Positions 16,103-25,993 of a DNA stretch of 40,375 nucleotides are shown piece by piece. How positions within the stretch are numbered: position 1 is the first letter of the stretch; each line of letters opens with the position of its first letter. A model generated the notes under the pieces. The model had not been told where the DNA came from and searched no databases. It saw nothing but the letters and a program-made list of their open reading frames with translations. Position numbers and translations under genes: made by a program. Origin of the DNA: Sedimentisphaerales bacterium (lineage in GTDB: Bacteria; Planctomycetota; Phycisphaerae; Sedimentisphaerales; Anaerobacaceae); the NCBI GenBank assembly GCA_028282745.1, contig JANQHJ010000119.1:1-40375 (forward strand), written 5' to 3'.

Positions 16103-19100
16103 TCATATTTGAGCTACCATATTGCGTTCGAACAACTCCCCCAGTTGCTTACATTTATCTGCCAATGCCCTGACCTGATCATTACCCGAACTCATGCGTT
16201 GACATTGTTCGAGTGCTTCTTTAGCATGTTCTAATGCAACTTGAGCGTATATAGGAATTTGCGTTGCCATGTAATATTTGCAAATATTGATGTAAGTAAT
16301 CGCTACCATGAGTTCACCATGTGCCTGCTTTAATTCACTGGGAATATCGGCCCAATTGACATCCGGGAATAATTCCTCGAGTTCGAATGTCTCTCTAAAT
16401 CTTGTCAATACTCCAAATTGACATCGGATCTTTTCCTCAGAATGACTCTTAGAAAGACTTTCAGGCTCAAGCCGTCTGTAATATAAGGCCTCTGGTAGAT
16501 GACTTGCATTTAAATCTGCTTTGGCAAATCGCATCATTATATCGTAATCTTCTCCTATAATCAGCGATTCATCGAAATACCCTATTTTACTAAAAACACT
16601 TTTCTTAATACATGTCCTAAACGGCACAACTGGATAGCCAAAACGGAACAAATCCCTGATAAATGACCTTCTATCGGTATATTCACGTCTGTGTATAATG
16701 CGGTTTTGACCGTTGTCATCCTCAATTAAAACATCGTCGCAATAAACAAGGTCGGCCTCAGGATGCTTTTGGAAATGCTCCATGTGCTTTGTTATTAATT
16801 CCGGATCGATAAAATCATCACAATCAACTTTTATCACAAAATCCCCCATAGATCGCCTAATGCCCTCATTGTGAGTAGCTGCCAATCCTTTATTCTCTTG
16901 TTCAAAATATCTGATCCTGTTATCACTGAAGCTCATAATTATATCTTTACTCGAATCGGTAGAACCGTCATTTATGATGATAACCTCAAACTGGGGATAA
17001 TTCTGACTCAAAACGCTTTCTATCGCATGCTTTAAGTGTTTTTGGCCGTTATAAACAGGCATTATCACAGATACAAGCGGAGCACCTTTTTCATTGCCCC
17101 CTGATGATTCTTCTACGACGTTTTCACACTTTACGCCTTTTAATTTCTCAAATTTTGACATTAATAGCTTTAATTCTTCTCGCCTACGCTGTGTTAGTTT
17201 TAGATTATTATCACTCATCAGGCTTTCATAAACTTCTTTTATCTTATCATAATCACCTGATAATGAATAAGATTCTATTAATTTGATGCTGCTAAAAAAG
17301 AAACACTCACGCAGCCATTCATTCTGTTGGGGTAATAACTCAACAGGGAAACGGCCAATTGTATTAAAATATTCTCTTATAGAGCTTAAAACCGCTTGAA
17401 AAGCAATTATCGCACCATCATAATCTTTTTCATCAATATATTCTAATCCAAGGCATGAGCAATCCTGTATTTCCTGCACATCTATTTCTTTGCTCTTTCC
17501 ATTATCATAAATCCCGACGCTTGGCTCTTGCCCTCTTCTCTTATAAGCATTCATTCTGGCTCTTTGCGTACAAATCCTGCCAATTTTAACTTTCTCTGGA
17601 TGATGACTTTGGGAATACTCCAGTTCCCTGTTATAATATAGTATATCATCAACAAATCTAAGGCCGCAAACCTCTTCCATCTTAAAGCATATATCCCTGT
17701 CCTCTGCATATAGTATTCTGTCATCATAGCCTTGAGTTCTATAATAATCCTTTAATTTAAATGTTCTAAATGCTGTAGCAATGTGCTTGTCTAAATCAGT
17801 TTTACCAGGAACAATTTTTGCCCCTACACCACGAAAGGTTGGATTCAAATCAGGATCGCAGCGCATGTGCTGGGAATATATCAGGCCATCTTCCGGATGG
17901 TCAATATGAGCTTGATACATGATGGAAATTGCGTCATTCCGCAAAACATCATCGCTATCCAGAATGCCAAAAATCTCAGAACGCACGTTACTAATCGCTG
18001 TTTTCAAAGCAGCAATATACCCCCGGTTAGCATGATGTTCTATAAGCCTGATACGTTTATCATCAAGATAACGCTTTATTATCTCTATGGAATTGTCTGT
18101 AGAACGGTCCTCTACGATTATAAGCTCCCAATCTTTAAATGTCTGTGCAATAACAGACTCTATAGCATCGCCTATATACTCGGCATTATTATAGTTAGCC
18201 ATTATAACCGACAACTTCGGAACACGGGTCGCATCGGCATATTTTGTCTCTTTGATACCATCTACAGCATCTTGTGAAGTATTTTGAGGGTAACATAAAG
18301 ATTTGTTGATCTGCTTAGCTTGTGATACTAATTGATTTAATTGATCTTCATGGTACTTGGTTAACTCAATTCTTTCCTGTTTTTTCAGGCGACCATAAAC
18401 TTCACGGATCTTTTCATGGTCACCGGTTATCAAGCAGCAATGAATGAATTGGGTGGTACATGCATAATAACACATACATAGATATTTATACTCATCGGTT
18501 TTCTCAAAATAGGGATCATCGCAACTTGAATTTAAATAATTTTCGATAACATCTATAATCGCAATAAAAATAATCTTGGCATCATTGTAGTTCTGCTCTT
18601 CGATATATTTTAGACCAAGTTCATAGCAATCGTTCATTTCTTCAATAATGAGTGTAGCATTATCACTACAGAATCTAATGGCAACTATGGGCTTTTGCCC
18701 CCTTCTCTTATAAGCATTTAATCTTGCTCTTTGAACATTCTGCCTGCCAATAGCTGCTTTTTGGGGATCATGACCAAGAGAATGAGGCAGTTCTCTATAA
18801 TAATATAAATTCTTATTGATAAATTTTAAGCCGCTGACTTCTTCCATCTTATAGGATATATCCTTATCCTCAGCGTATAGTACCTCGTCCCCATAACCGA
18901 GTGTTTTCTTATAATCAGCAAGTTTAAAAGTCTTGAAGTGGCTGATGACATTACTTTCAAGATTTGTTTTGCCGGCTGGCACATCATTACAATATCCGGT
19001 GCATCTTGGCTTTAATAACTCATCACAACACAAAAACTGGGAATATATTAAGCCTGCATCTGCATTTTCAACATGTGCATTGTACATTATTTCAACGGCA

Positions 19101-22100
19101 TCGCTTCGCAATACATCGTCGCTGTCGAGCAATCCAAATAATTCAGACCTTACATTATCGATGCCAGTTTTAAGCGCACCTATATAACCTTTATTCTCAT
19201 CATGCTGAACCAGCCTGATACGATCATCGTTAAGATACCTGCCGATTATCTCCAGCGAATTATCCTTAGAGCAATCATCAATAATTATAAGCTCCCAGTC
19301 CTGAAAGGTTTGATTAACGACCGATTCAATGGCCTCGGCAATATATTTGTCGTTATTATAATTAGCCATGATAATCGAAAATCGCATAGAGCCTGTTTTC
19401 TGAGGAGCTTCATTATTGATTACTTGTTCAGGATTGATGGCACCGGAATTTTTAAAATACAATTGAGCTTCCCGATGAGCTGCATTTGTGGGCAATCCAA
19501 TATATTTTTCAACATCTATTTTCCTGTTCTTTGAAAATTCCTCTGCTAACTGCTCAGATGTATAATTATTTACAACTCCATGCCTGTTTTTGCAGACTCT
19601 CTGGACTATATTGACTGGATTACAAAAAGTCACTGAATTCTCAAATGTCAGCAGATAAGGCCTGAACTCATAATTCTGCTTGGCCCTGTCCATCATACCT
19701 TCGAGTTCGTTTGGATTGCTGAATTCGCACTGTTCGAGCAATGGCACCATATCTTTGCATCGAAATACAGAACTTGAGACTTCCAATGGATATCCAAAGT
19801 CATATTGTTGCCCCGGCCAGCTGTACCTTAGAACATCAATATCAATTTCTACGAATGGAGGAACAGTCTGAGCTTCATCGAATGGATAACAAAAATTCGT
19901 ATTACGCCCTAATCTTAGTGAAAAACCTAATGTTTGTTCATCATTTTCAAGATGGGAACATATATCCTGTAATCCAAAAGGCCTGATGAAGATGTTATCA
20001 TCAACTAAAAACAGCACATATTCATAAGTTTTGACAACTGAATTCAACTGCTTTTTAAACGAGTATTCTTCGAGAAATAAGACTTTATTATATTTTTTCT
20101 TTAATTGCTTATATTGCCCGTGATGTAGTTCACTTGTTGTACGATAAAGAACAACAAGATCAATATTTTGTGCATCTCTGCAGTTCAAATAAAATGAATC
20201 AAGAGTGCCCTGAAGCTGCATTGCCCTGTCTTTGCTGAAAATAACACCGACTAATTTAAAGGGCTTTATATCTCCTTCAACAGTTGAAATGACACTGTTA
20301 GTGCCACCAGGTGTATATTGCTGTGATTTTTTTACAGCACTAAATGAAGGAATAACAACACTAATTTTTTCAATACCTTTAAAAGCTAAAATCGAAGCAC
20401 GGTGAACACCATCCATAATCCTGTATTTATTATTTTCTAAAGGACGTACAAGAATAAGGCTAAGCTTATTAGAGTTTGTCTTTTGACCATATTGGAAATT
20501 CAGGATCATATTATCAAATGCCTGCGAAAAATGGTCATCTGTCAAATATGTCCCGAAATAGCTGCTGTGATAGCCTATGTAGTGCTTTTTGTCCCCTGTC
20601 AAATATTTGAAATGTGGTGTTTCCTTTATACCAACAAGCCCTAAACCGGTTATTTCAGCAACAATGTCATTTACATCAATTTCCCTGATTTCATAATCGT
20701 CGAAAGGCTCGATATGATATGGTACATCAAGCTCAGAATTCGGCTCCCGGGTGAAATAACTCAATGGCTGCAGACCCAACACCTTTAATACATGTTCAAC
20801 CTGACTTTCATAATCAGAGGCATGTATAACATGGTGTTCCGTCCTCTTGCCATTAGCTCTTGGATTAAACTTATTTCTCACAACTTCCTTGACATCTTTT
20901 ATCAACTGACACTGAATATGTCTGAACGCTCCTTCCCCGAAATATTTCTCCTGGGTATTATTATTTTCGATAAGGATGAACAGCACTTCGGGTTTTGTCC
21001 CTAATAAGTACCTCGTTTTTGAAACTAAATGCTCGAAAGGAACCGTATCACAAGCATAAACATCCTGTATAAATTGTTCTATATCCTGCACATGCCTTTT
21101 AATAATCGCAACAATTTTGAAATCTTCGACATTTCTTATGATATCCAGTATTTCATTTGTATATTGCAGGCCGTGCCCCCAGATCATAAAGTAATCCATT
21201 CTTCGTTTCTTATCTGGAGATTTGACAGCCAACTCTTTTTTGTGAACATTGAGACTTACATTTTCTCCCATTCTATCCAAGCTTACCTGCATATCCGTAT
21301 ATTTATTAATAATATTTAGATGACAATCCATTTTAAATTTACTCACATAATTTAAGTGTTTGATCTTATCCGGACGATCATCCTTATATTCAACATACTC
21401 CATCAACCTTATAGCAAGATCATATTCAATAGATGGTACACATATCCAGACGTCATTCTTATTAATCCTTTTTCTATTATCTAAAACAATACATGCCAAT
21501 TCAGGACTTACCTGAAATTTTTCATAGGTCAGGTCATCTATTAGGTCGAATCTGAAATTCAATCTTTGTGCTCGTGGTGGATAAAAATCAATATGAGTAT
21601 TTTCACCATTCTTAGTTACTTCGATTTTAAAGCCTTGTGATTCATAAACCTTGCCCTTCTCAAGAATATGAGCCTTAAACCTCTCAACGTCTCCACAAAG
21701 GATGTCAATATCACTATGGTCACAATAATTCGGAAAATCATCGGGCAGCTTTAGTATTACATAGTTACCAATACCATCAAAGAAACTCTCAACGTCTATC
21801 AGGTTTGAATAATTCTTATTAGGATCCAAGGCAGCTTGACTGACTTCACTAATATTTCCAACTTTAGAATCTGATAGATTGCAATGTGATTTGTTATCCG
21901 AAGACAGTTCACAAGCTGAGTCTGTTTTAAGGATCATATACCTCGATTCTTGCCTGGTAAGAGCATCATAGATATTGGCCAGATATTTGCCGTTACCAAT
22001 TTTCCTGCCCAATAGACTTTTAAGCCACCTTTCGTTATACGCGTATATTTGCCCTCTCTCATTATTCCAGGATTTTTCGATAGTGAAATTTTCATCAAAC

Positions 22101-22903
22101 TTATCTTCATCTATCGTAATCTTTGGATTGGACCAAAGCCTGAATTGTATTTGTTGAGGTACATAATCGCTGGATATTCTGAAATGCTTATTGACAATAA
22201 GATAGTATAGAGCCAGGTGCTCCCAGTAATGATCCGACTGCATATTACGGCGTAAAATATCAAAACGACGGTCTGTATTATGGCCAGTCTTAACACCGCA
22301 ACCAAGATATTCCTGCAATGAAGGATAATCTTTCAAGAATGGATGAATATATCTTCTGATGTGGCCTATACCGGCATCAGACTTATATTTGATATCATAG
22401 GAAACATCATAATTAACTAAATTCTTCATATCCTCATTCAAACCAAAAAATGCTTCATCACCCATATAAAAGGGCTTAGTAATCTCAAACCATGGTATCC
22501 ATATCTTCTTTTTAAATATGACACCTGGTCCAGTATTGGGTATATCCAGAAAATTCTCATCGCTAGCAAGCATCCTAATAAATTCTGTTTTGATATATAC
22601 ATCCGGGCGTGTCTTGAGAACGTAGCTATCATCTGCAAAATTTTGTAAGCCCGATTCAAATGATATCATTTGATGAAATATTGAAGAACCTTGAAATTGC
22701 GGCTCGATAGACTCGATAAGTTTTATTCCTGATTTAATCAAAAATTCTCTTAGACCATTATATTTATCGATTTCAGTATTCCATGTTGAGTATGCAATAG
22801 TATCAATAAGACCTTGCCGCTTTAGAACAACAAGATCGTTTATTGATTTCACAAACAACTCAGGCATTCTGACCAGCCCACAAAACAGTACATTTATACG
22901 CAT
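16103..22903 (-). CDS. Giant modular glycosyltransferase (2266 aa) with tandem GT2 modules
   Basis: This is one uninterrupted frame. Modules by rough residue: 1-310 WavE-like domain (VLKTRPDVYIKTEF); 375-530 nucleotidyltransferase-like (DHSDIDILCGD); 570-720 unassigned Rossmann-like part; 775-850 ParB-like segment with MDGVHRASILAFKG; 885-1165 GT-A-like domain with FLVDDN; 1173-1440 GT2 with MANYNN and LLDSDD; 1562-1830 second GT2 with MANYNN and ILDSDD; 1945-2180 third GT2 with MPVYNG and VDCDD. Helical TPR-like stretches follow each GT2. No signal peptide or membrane helix is visible, so it is probably cytoplasmic. It overlaps the methyltransferase gene by ten bases. It could build a multi-sugar glycan in steps on one chain; target (flagellin) is inferred from location. 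Confidence 0.85.
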   Translation of the reverse strand: MRINVLFCGLVRMPELFVKSINDLVVLKRQGLIDTIAYSTWNTEIDKYNGLREFLIKSGIKLIESIEPQFQGSSIFHQMISFESGLQNFADDSYVLKTRPDVYIKTEFIRMLASDENFLDIPNTGPGVIFKKKIWIPWFEITKPFYMGDEAFFGLNEDMKNLVNYDVSYDIKYKSDAGIGHIRRYIHPFLKDYPSLQEYLGCGVKTGHNTDRRFDILRRNMQSDHYWEHLALYYLIVNKHFRISSDYVPQQIQFRLWSNPKITIDEDKFDENFTIEKSWNNERGQIYAYNERWLKSLLGRKIGNGKYLANIYDALTRQESRYMILKTDSACELSSDNKSHCNLSDSKVGNISEVSQAALDPNKNYSNLIDVESFFDGIGNYVILKLPDDFPNYCDHSDIDILCGDVERFKAHILEKGKVYESQGFKIEVTKNGENTHIDFYPPRAQRLNFRFDLIDDLTYEKFQVSPELACIVLDNRKRINKNDVWICVPSIEYDLAIRLMEYVEYKDDRPDKIKHLNYVSKFKMDCHLNIINKYTDMQVSLDRMGENVSLNVHKKELAVKSPDKKRRMDYFMIWGHGLQYTNEILDIIRNVEDFKIVAIIKRHVQDIEQFIQDVYACDTVPFEHLVSKTRYLLGTKPEVLFILIENNNTQEKYFGEGAFRHIQCQLIKDVKEVVRNKFNPRANGKRTEHHVIHASDYESQVEHVLKVLGLQPLSYFTREPNSELDVPYHIEPFDDYEIREIDVNDIVAEITGLGLVGIKETPHFKYLTGDKKHYIGYHSSYFGTYLTDDHFSQAFDNMILNFQYGQKTNSNKLSLILVRPLENNKYRIMDGVHRASILAFKGIEKISVVIPSFSAVKKSQQYTPGGTNSVISTVEGDIKPFKLVGVIFSKDRAMQLQGTLDSFYLNCRDAQNIDLVVLYRTTSELHHGQYKQLKKKYNKVLFLEEYSFKKQLNSVVKTYEYVLFLVDDNIFIRPFGLQDICSHLENDEQTLGFSLRLGRNTNFCYPFDEAQTVPPFVEIDIDVLRYSWPGQQYDFGYPLEVSSSVFRCKDMVPLLEQCEFSNPNELEGMMDRAKQNYEFRPYLLTFENSVTFCNPVNIVQRVCKNRHGVVNNYTSEQLAEEFSKNRKIDVEKYIGLPTNAAHREAQLYFKNSGAINPEQVINNEAPQKTGSMRFSIIMANYNNDKYIAEAIESVVNQTFQDWELIIIDDCSKDNSLEIIGRYLNDDRIRLVQHDENKGYIGALKTGIDNVRSELFGLLDSDDVLRSDAVEIMYNAHVENADAGLIYSQFLCCDELLKPRCTGYCNDVPAGKTNLESNVISHFKTFKLADYKKTLGYGDEVLYAEDKDISYKMEEVSGLKFINKNLYYYRELPHSLGHDPQKAAIGRQNVQRARLNAYKRRGQKPIVAIRFCSDNATLIIEEMNDCYELGLKYIEEQNYNDAKIIFIAIIDVIENYLNSSCDDPYFEKTDEYKYLCMCYYACTTQFIHCCLITGDHEKIREVYGRLKKQERIELTKYHEDQLNQLVSQAKQINKSLCYPQNTSQDAVDGIKETKYADATRVPKLSVIMANYNNAEYIGDAIESVIAQTFKDWELIIVEDRSTDNSIEIIKRYLDDKRIRLIEHHANRGYIAALKTAISNVRSEIFGILDSDDVLRNDAISIMYQAHIDHPEDGLIYSQHMRCDPDLNPTFRGVGAKIVPGKTDLDKHIATAFRTFKLKDYYRTQGYDDRILYAEDRDICFKMEEVCGLRFVDDILYYNRELEYSQSHHPEKVKIGRICTQRARMNAYKRRGQEPSVGIYDNGKSKEIDVQEIQDCSCLGLEYIDEKDYDGAIIAFQAVLSSIREYFNTIGRFPVELLPQQNEWLRECFFFSSIKLIESYSLSGDYDKIKEVYESLMSDNNLKLTQRRREELKLLMSKFEKLKGVKCENVVEESSGGNEKGAPLVSVIMPVYNGQKHLKHAIESVLSQNYPQFEVIIINDGSTDSSKDIIMSFSDNRIRYFEQENKGLAATHNEGIRRSMGDFVIKVDCDDFIDPELITKHMEHFQKHPEADLVYCDDVLIEDDNGQNRIIHRREYTDRRSFIRDLFRFGYPVVPFRTCIKKSVFSKIGYFDESLIIGEDYDIMMRFAKADLNASHLPEALYYRRLEPESLSKSHSEEKIRCQFGVLTRFRETFELEELFPDVNWADIPSELKQAHGELMVAITYINICKYYMATQIPIYAQVALEHAKEALEQCQRMSSGNDQVRALADKCKQLGELFERNMVAQI
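17081..19387 (-). repeat. Intragenic tandem duplication of a GT2 plus helical module
   Basis: Two units of about 389 codons lie head to tail inside the giant glycosyltransferase gene: about 19387-18221 and 18220-17081. They share MANYNN, DSDDVLR, LIYSQ, LYAED, KMEEV, GL(K/R)F and NAYKRRGQ in the same order. At DNA level, CTTCTCTTATAAGCATT recurs at 17535 and 18702, exactly 1167 bases (389 codons) apart. The copies have diverged substantially but keep their catalytic DxD-type motifs, so both are likely active. Confidence 0.85.
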
Positions 22904-24072
22904 ACAAAATCCCTTTCGAACCTTTTGGCTGTCTTAACTATCGTTCCTTCAAATCTATTACCGCGTAATTTTTGTGAGACTTCTTCTTCATATAATGAAA
23001 TAGCGAGTATTATCACATTACATTTATTGATATTTTCACAAGACCGAGCAAGCACCTTCTTGTCAGTCCCAGGGATATACAATCCCTCCTTAGACTTATC
23101 GCCATCAAAGTAGCATAAAATGTTATCCCGTGCTTTCTTTGTCATGTAATCATAAATTGTTACACCATGTGCACCTGCGCCATATACACCAATAATTCCC
23201 TTGCAATCTGCTATAAAATCATTAACTTTATCTATCTGATCGTAAAGGGCTGAAAAGTTATAGTTTATTGCTTTCCGATTTGTCACTTCCATAGGAGAAC
23301 CATTTTGTAAAAACAATCCAATATGTTGTCCGCAAAACATCGAAATGCTTTCAAGCTCACTAAAACCGAATCGTTCCAGGAAATCTAAAAGAGTTTCTTT
23401 CGAGTAATATCCAAAATGATCGTTGAAAATATCATAATATCTCGCAGAGCTAACTATTTCCTGCATATTAGGAAGTTCAAGGTATAATACTCCATTTTCA
23501 GTAAGGGCCTGTTTTATCAAATTCAGAAAATCTACTGGCCCGGTAAGATGTTCGAAAAGATGCCTTGCTATCACCATATCTACCTTACCTGATTCACGCA
23601 TGATGTCTTCATTAAAATAGTCATGATAATGTTTGATATTTTTTATTTTTATATCCGTAGAGATTGAAGCATATGATGGGTCAACAGTAATAACCTCCTT
23701 ACAATGCCCCGCGATTTCCATTGCAAGTCTTCCGTCTCCGCAGCCTATCTCCATCACAGTCATATTACTGCTAATATAGGAAACTATCTTTCCCGAAATA
23801 TAAGTCAAATTGTTGGACATTTGCCCCTTTAGAATCTTTTTTACAACATAAGATTTAGATTTATAAGCTTTGTTCATTTTTTCTCTATCAAAACACTCGT
23901 TGAAAACAGCACCACATTGCTCGCAATATGCAAGTGAAACCGTTGTAACATCAACTTGCGTGAGAGGTTGTTTTTCGAGACTAGCGCTGCAAATAAAAGC
24001 TTTATCATGAAGAAAGACCCCGGCCTCTACGTTATTTGAATAACATAAAGGACATTTATCAATTTTTTTCAT
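22894..24072 (-). CDS. SAM-dependent C-methyltransferase-like protein, three-domain type
   Basis: The protein has 392 residues from ATG 24072; a TTG at 24090 would add six residues. The N-terminal zinc-binding domain has CPLC and, about 45 residues on, YCEQCG. The central class I methyltransferase domain has the SAM loop VMEIGCGDGRLAMEI and the IARHLFEHL segment. The C-terminal domain has a second Rossmann-like loop IGVYGAGAHG. This zinc-finger / methyltransferase / C-terminal layout is that of sugar C-methyltransferases such as TylC3 and NovU, which act on NDP-4-keto sugars. In this operon it could methylate a sugar made by the epimerase/dehydratase. Substrate is not determined. Confidence 0.82.
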   Translation of the reverse strand: MKKIDKCPLCYSNNVEAGVFLHDKAFICSASLEKQPLTQVDVTTVSLAYCEQCGAVFNECFDREKMNKAYKSKSYVVKKILKGQMSNNLTYISGKIVSYISSNMTVMEIGCGDGRLAMEIAGHCKEVITVDPSYASISTDIKIKNIKHYHDYFNEDIMRESGKVDMVIARHLFEHLTGPVDFLNLIKQALTENGVLYLELPNMQEIVSSARYYDIFNDHFGYYSKETLLDFLERFGFSELESISMFCGQHIGLFLQNGSPMEVTNRKAINYNFSALYDQIDKVNDFIADCKGIIGVYGAGAHGVTIYDYMTKKARDNILCYFDGDKSKEGLYIPGTDKKVLARSCENINKCNVIILAISLYEEEVSQKLRGNRFEGTIVKTAKRFERDFVCV

Positions 24073-24096
24073 ATTCTGATTCTTTTCCAAAACTAA

Positions 24097-25149
24097 TTAT
24101 TCCAGATAATTTGCCAAATTACCATTTCTTGGGATATTCACCGCGGCACAACTCGGATATGGATTCGTAGGAGCAAAATCATTGATAATAACTCGTTGGG
24201 CATGATTAAGGCCGGTTATCATTCTGAAATCCGTCAGGCCTTTTTCTTTTAGTATTTTTTCAACTTTTAAGGCATATTCATCTGTTCTGCAGGTCGCAAA
24301 AATTATTTCTCCGCCTCGACTTTGCAGATTTTTAAGCACATCAATATTTTCATCAAGAGCCCTGTTGTTATTACTCCAGTTGGTCTTGCCGTACTTGCCG
24401 GAATTCTTCATTATGATCCCATCAATATCTACAAAAAAAGTGCGATATCTTTTTTGGACGTCCTTCCAATCTTCAAGAGTCCCCCAGTCTTCAAAATAAC
24501 CTGCTGGTACATAATCAAATTCATATCTGCCGGTCCCGATCATATAGCCTATAACATGGCTGATATAGCATTCACCGGCCTGTCTTAGATCTCCGAGCTC
24601 GTTATAAGCGCTTTTGAAATCCTCCGCAGATTGAAAACCATAAACCCCCAGGCTAATTATATTCGATACAACTTTCTTTTCGATAATGTTAACAATTATA
24701 TTTTGATCATTTACAATAAGAAAACTTTTGCCGGTAACATTGGAAACATCAGGAAAAACATTAAGATCAAGGCCTACAACAAAATTCCTTAATTTGGTCG
24801 CCGGAAATTTGACCATATTGTCGGAATCTCTTACAACAAAGGCTCCCTGAATATCTGACCTAACCAAAGCTTTATTAACTGTTTCTGAAGCGCAAGAGGT
24901 AAAATCATCAAGAACACAGACCTCATAATTTTTGTCTGCGAATGCCTGGTCTAATATTACCTTGGCCTCATACTGTTCTATATGAGGCTGGACAATAACA
25001 ACTACAACTCGGTCATAAACACTCAGGTCCATCGCCCCAATCGCTTTTTCAACCATCAATTGGCCATCCGGATGTGTCAAAAGCCATTTAGGTTTCATAT
25101 TCGGAAACCTTGTCGATCTTCCCGCACAGGGAATTATCAAGGTGCCCAT
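24097..25149 (-). CDS. Nucleotidyltransferase-HAD phosphatase fusion
   Basis: This 350-residue protein has two domains. Residues 1-225 are a sugar-1-phosphate-type nucleotidyltransferase: IIPCAGRSTRFP is the nucleotide-binding signature, KPKWLL holds the key Lys, and VVRDSDNMVKF holds the metal-binding Asp. Residues 235-350 are HAD-like, with motif I VDIDG, the TCRT loop and VIINDF near the end. A strong AAAGGAG lies seven bases before the ATG, confirming this start although it overlaps the preceding kinase gene by 62 bases. Fusion of an NDP-activating enzyme with a phosphatase suggests making of an activated sugar or small-alcohol donor. Substrate unknown. Confidence 0.83.
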   Translation of the reverse strand: MGTLIIPCAGRSTRFPNMKPKWLLTHPDGQLMVEKAIGAMDLSVYDRVVVVIVQPHIEQYEAKVILDQAFADKNYEVCVLDDFTSCASETVNKALVRSDIQGAFVVRDSDNMVKFPATKLRNFVVGLDLNVFPDVSNVTGKSFLIVNDQNIIVNIIEKKVVSNIISLGVYGFQSAEDFKSAYNELGDLRQAGECYISHVIGYMIGTGRYEFDYVPAGYFEDWGTLEDWKDVQKRYRTFFVDIDGIIMKNSGKYGKTNWSNNNRALDENIDVLKNLQSRGGEIIFATCRTDEYALKVEKILKEKGLTDFRMITGLNHAQRVIINDFAPTNPYPSCAAVNIPRNGNLANYLE

Positions 25150-25993
25150 AATCGTACTCCTTTACCATTTGCTGAATGACTAAAAGAACTTTCTCAATAC
25201 TTCTATTCACGAACCTCTCTGTTTCATCTGTCCTTATATAAGGAATAATTCTCAACAAATTAAGCAATAGCAGGTGGTAGATAGTAACTACCAGGCCCGG
25301 GCCATTTTCCATCATCAAAATTCGATTGATAATCATATTCTTAAGTAAATGACATCTCAGTTTAACATTATGGTCAAGTAGGCCATTTCGATAGGACCAA
25401 TAGACCTCAAGGTCTTGAAATATCTTCGCGATATCCATGATCCACGAACCAGCAAATGAATCCAAAAAATCTATCAGATAAAATTTGTCACGATCATATA
25501 TTATATTCTCAAAAGTTAAATCCCCGTGACACTTGGACACAGACCACATGTCCCAGCTAAAATTCCTCAAAACATCTATTGATTTTTCAATACCTTCATT
25601 TACTCCACCGATCTGATTATTCAAAGATTCTATCTTGCTCAACATCTCGTAATAACACCCGCAAAAGATAATTTCTTTGGGGATCAGGCTTTCAAGAAAC
25701 TGCTTTGCTATAGGAGCAATCAAATTAAGATCGAGGCTCCTAAAATACTCATAAAAAGAGATTCCATTTATGTATTCCATTTCAAAAACGAATAATTCAT
25801 CTTCATAACCCCAGTTCAATACTTTCGGGCTACGAAAGACTTCATTCGCATATCGCATCTGCTTAAGACATTGCTGAAACAGACGTTGGTTATAATCAAT
25901 CGACTTCGAAGTCTTTTTGACTATGAGCCTATTATTCTTTTGTACAAGCTCAATTTTACAACCAGAATGGCCAACAAGCTTCTTAACATTCAT
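25088..25993 (-). CDS. Aminoglycoside phosphotransferase (APH)-fold small-molecule kinase
   Basis: The protein has 301 residues from ATG 25993; an in-frame TTG at 25999 would add two. The catalytic loop SKCHGDLTFENIIYD fits HGDxxxxN of APH/choline-kinase-fold enzymes, and YLIDFLD supplies the metal-binding Asp. An N-lobe FEMEYINGISFYEY matches the hinge region. Such kinases phosphorylate sugars, choline, ethanolamine or amino acids. The next gene is a nucleotidyltransferase, so the pair may work as kinase then cytidylyl/nucleotidyl transferase, like the LicA-LicC pair; this analogy is inference. An 88-base gap with a weak TGATGAT/ATCATCA hairpin (26060-26078) precedes it. Confidence 0.8.
   Translation of the reverse strand: MNVKKLVGHSGCKIELVQKNNRLIVKKTSKSIDYNQRLFQQCLKQMRYANEVFRSPKVLNWGYEDELFVFEMEYINGISFYEYFRSLDLNLIAPIAKQFLESLIPKEIIFCGCYYEMLSKIESLNNQIGGVNEGIEKSIDVLRNFSWDMWSVSKCHGDLTFENIIYDRDKFYLIDFLDSFAGSWIMDIAKIFQDLEVYWSYRNGLLDHNVKLRCHLLKNMIINRILMMENGPGLVVTIYHLLLLNLLRIIPYIRTDETERFVNRSIEKVLLVIQQMVKEYDYGHLDNSLCGKIDKVSEYET
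25157..25163 (-). promoter_or_regulatory. Strong ribosome binding site inside the kinase gene
   Basis: On the minus strand AAAGGAG lies seven bases before ATG 25149. It sits within the 3' coding part of the kinase gene and fixes the start of the nucleotidyltransferase-HAD gene, showing that the 62-base gene overlap is real. Confidence 0.85.

Noticed and set aside
20380-20620. A separate parB partition gene inside the giant gene
   Set aside because: The ParB-like segment is in frame with the rest of the 2266-residue protein and has no own start or DNA-binding domain.
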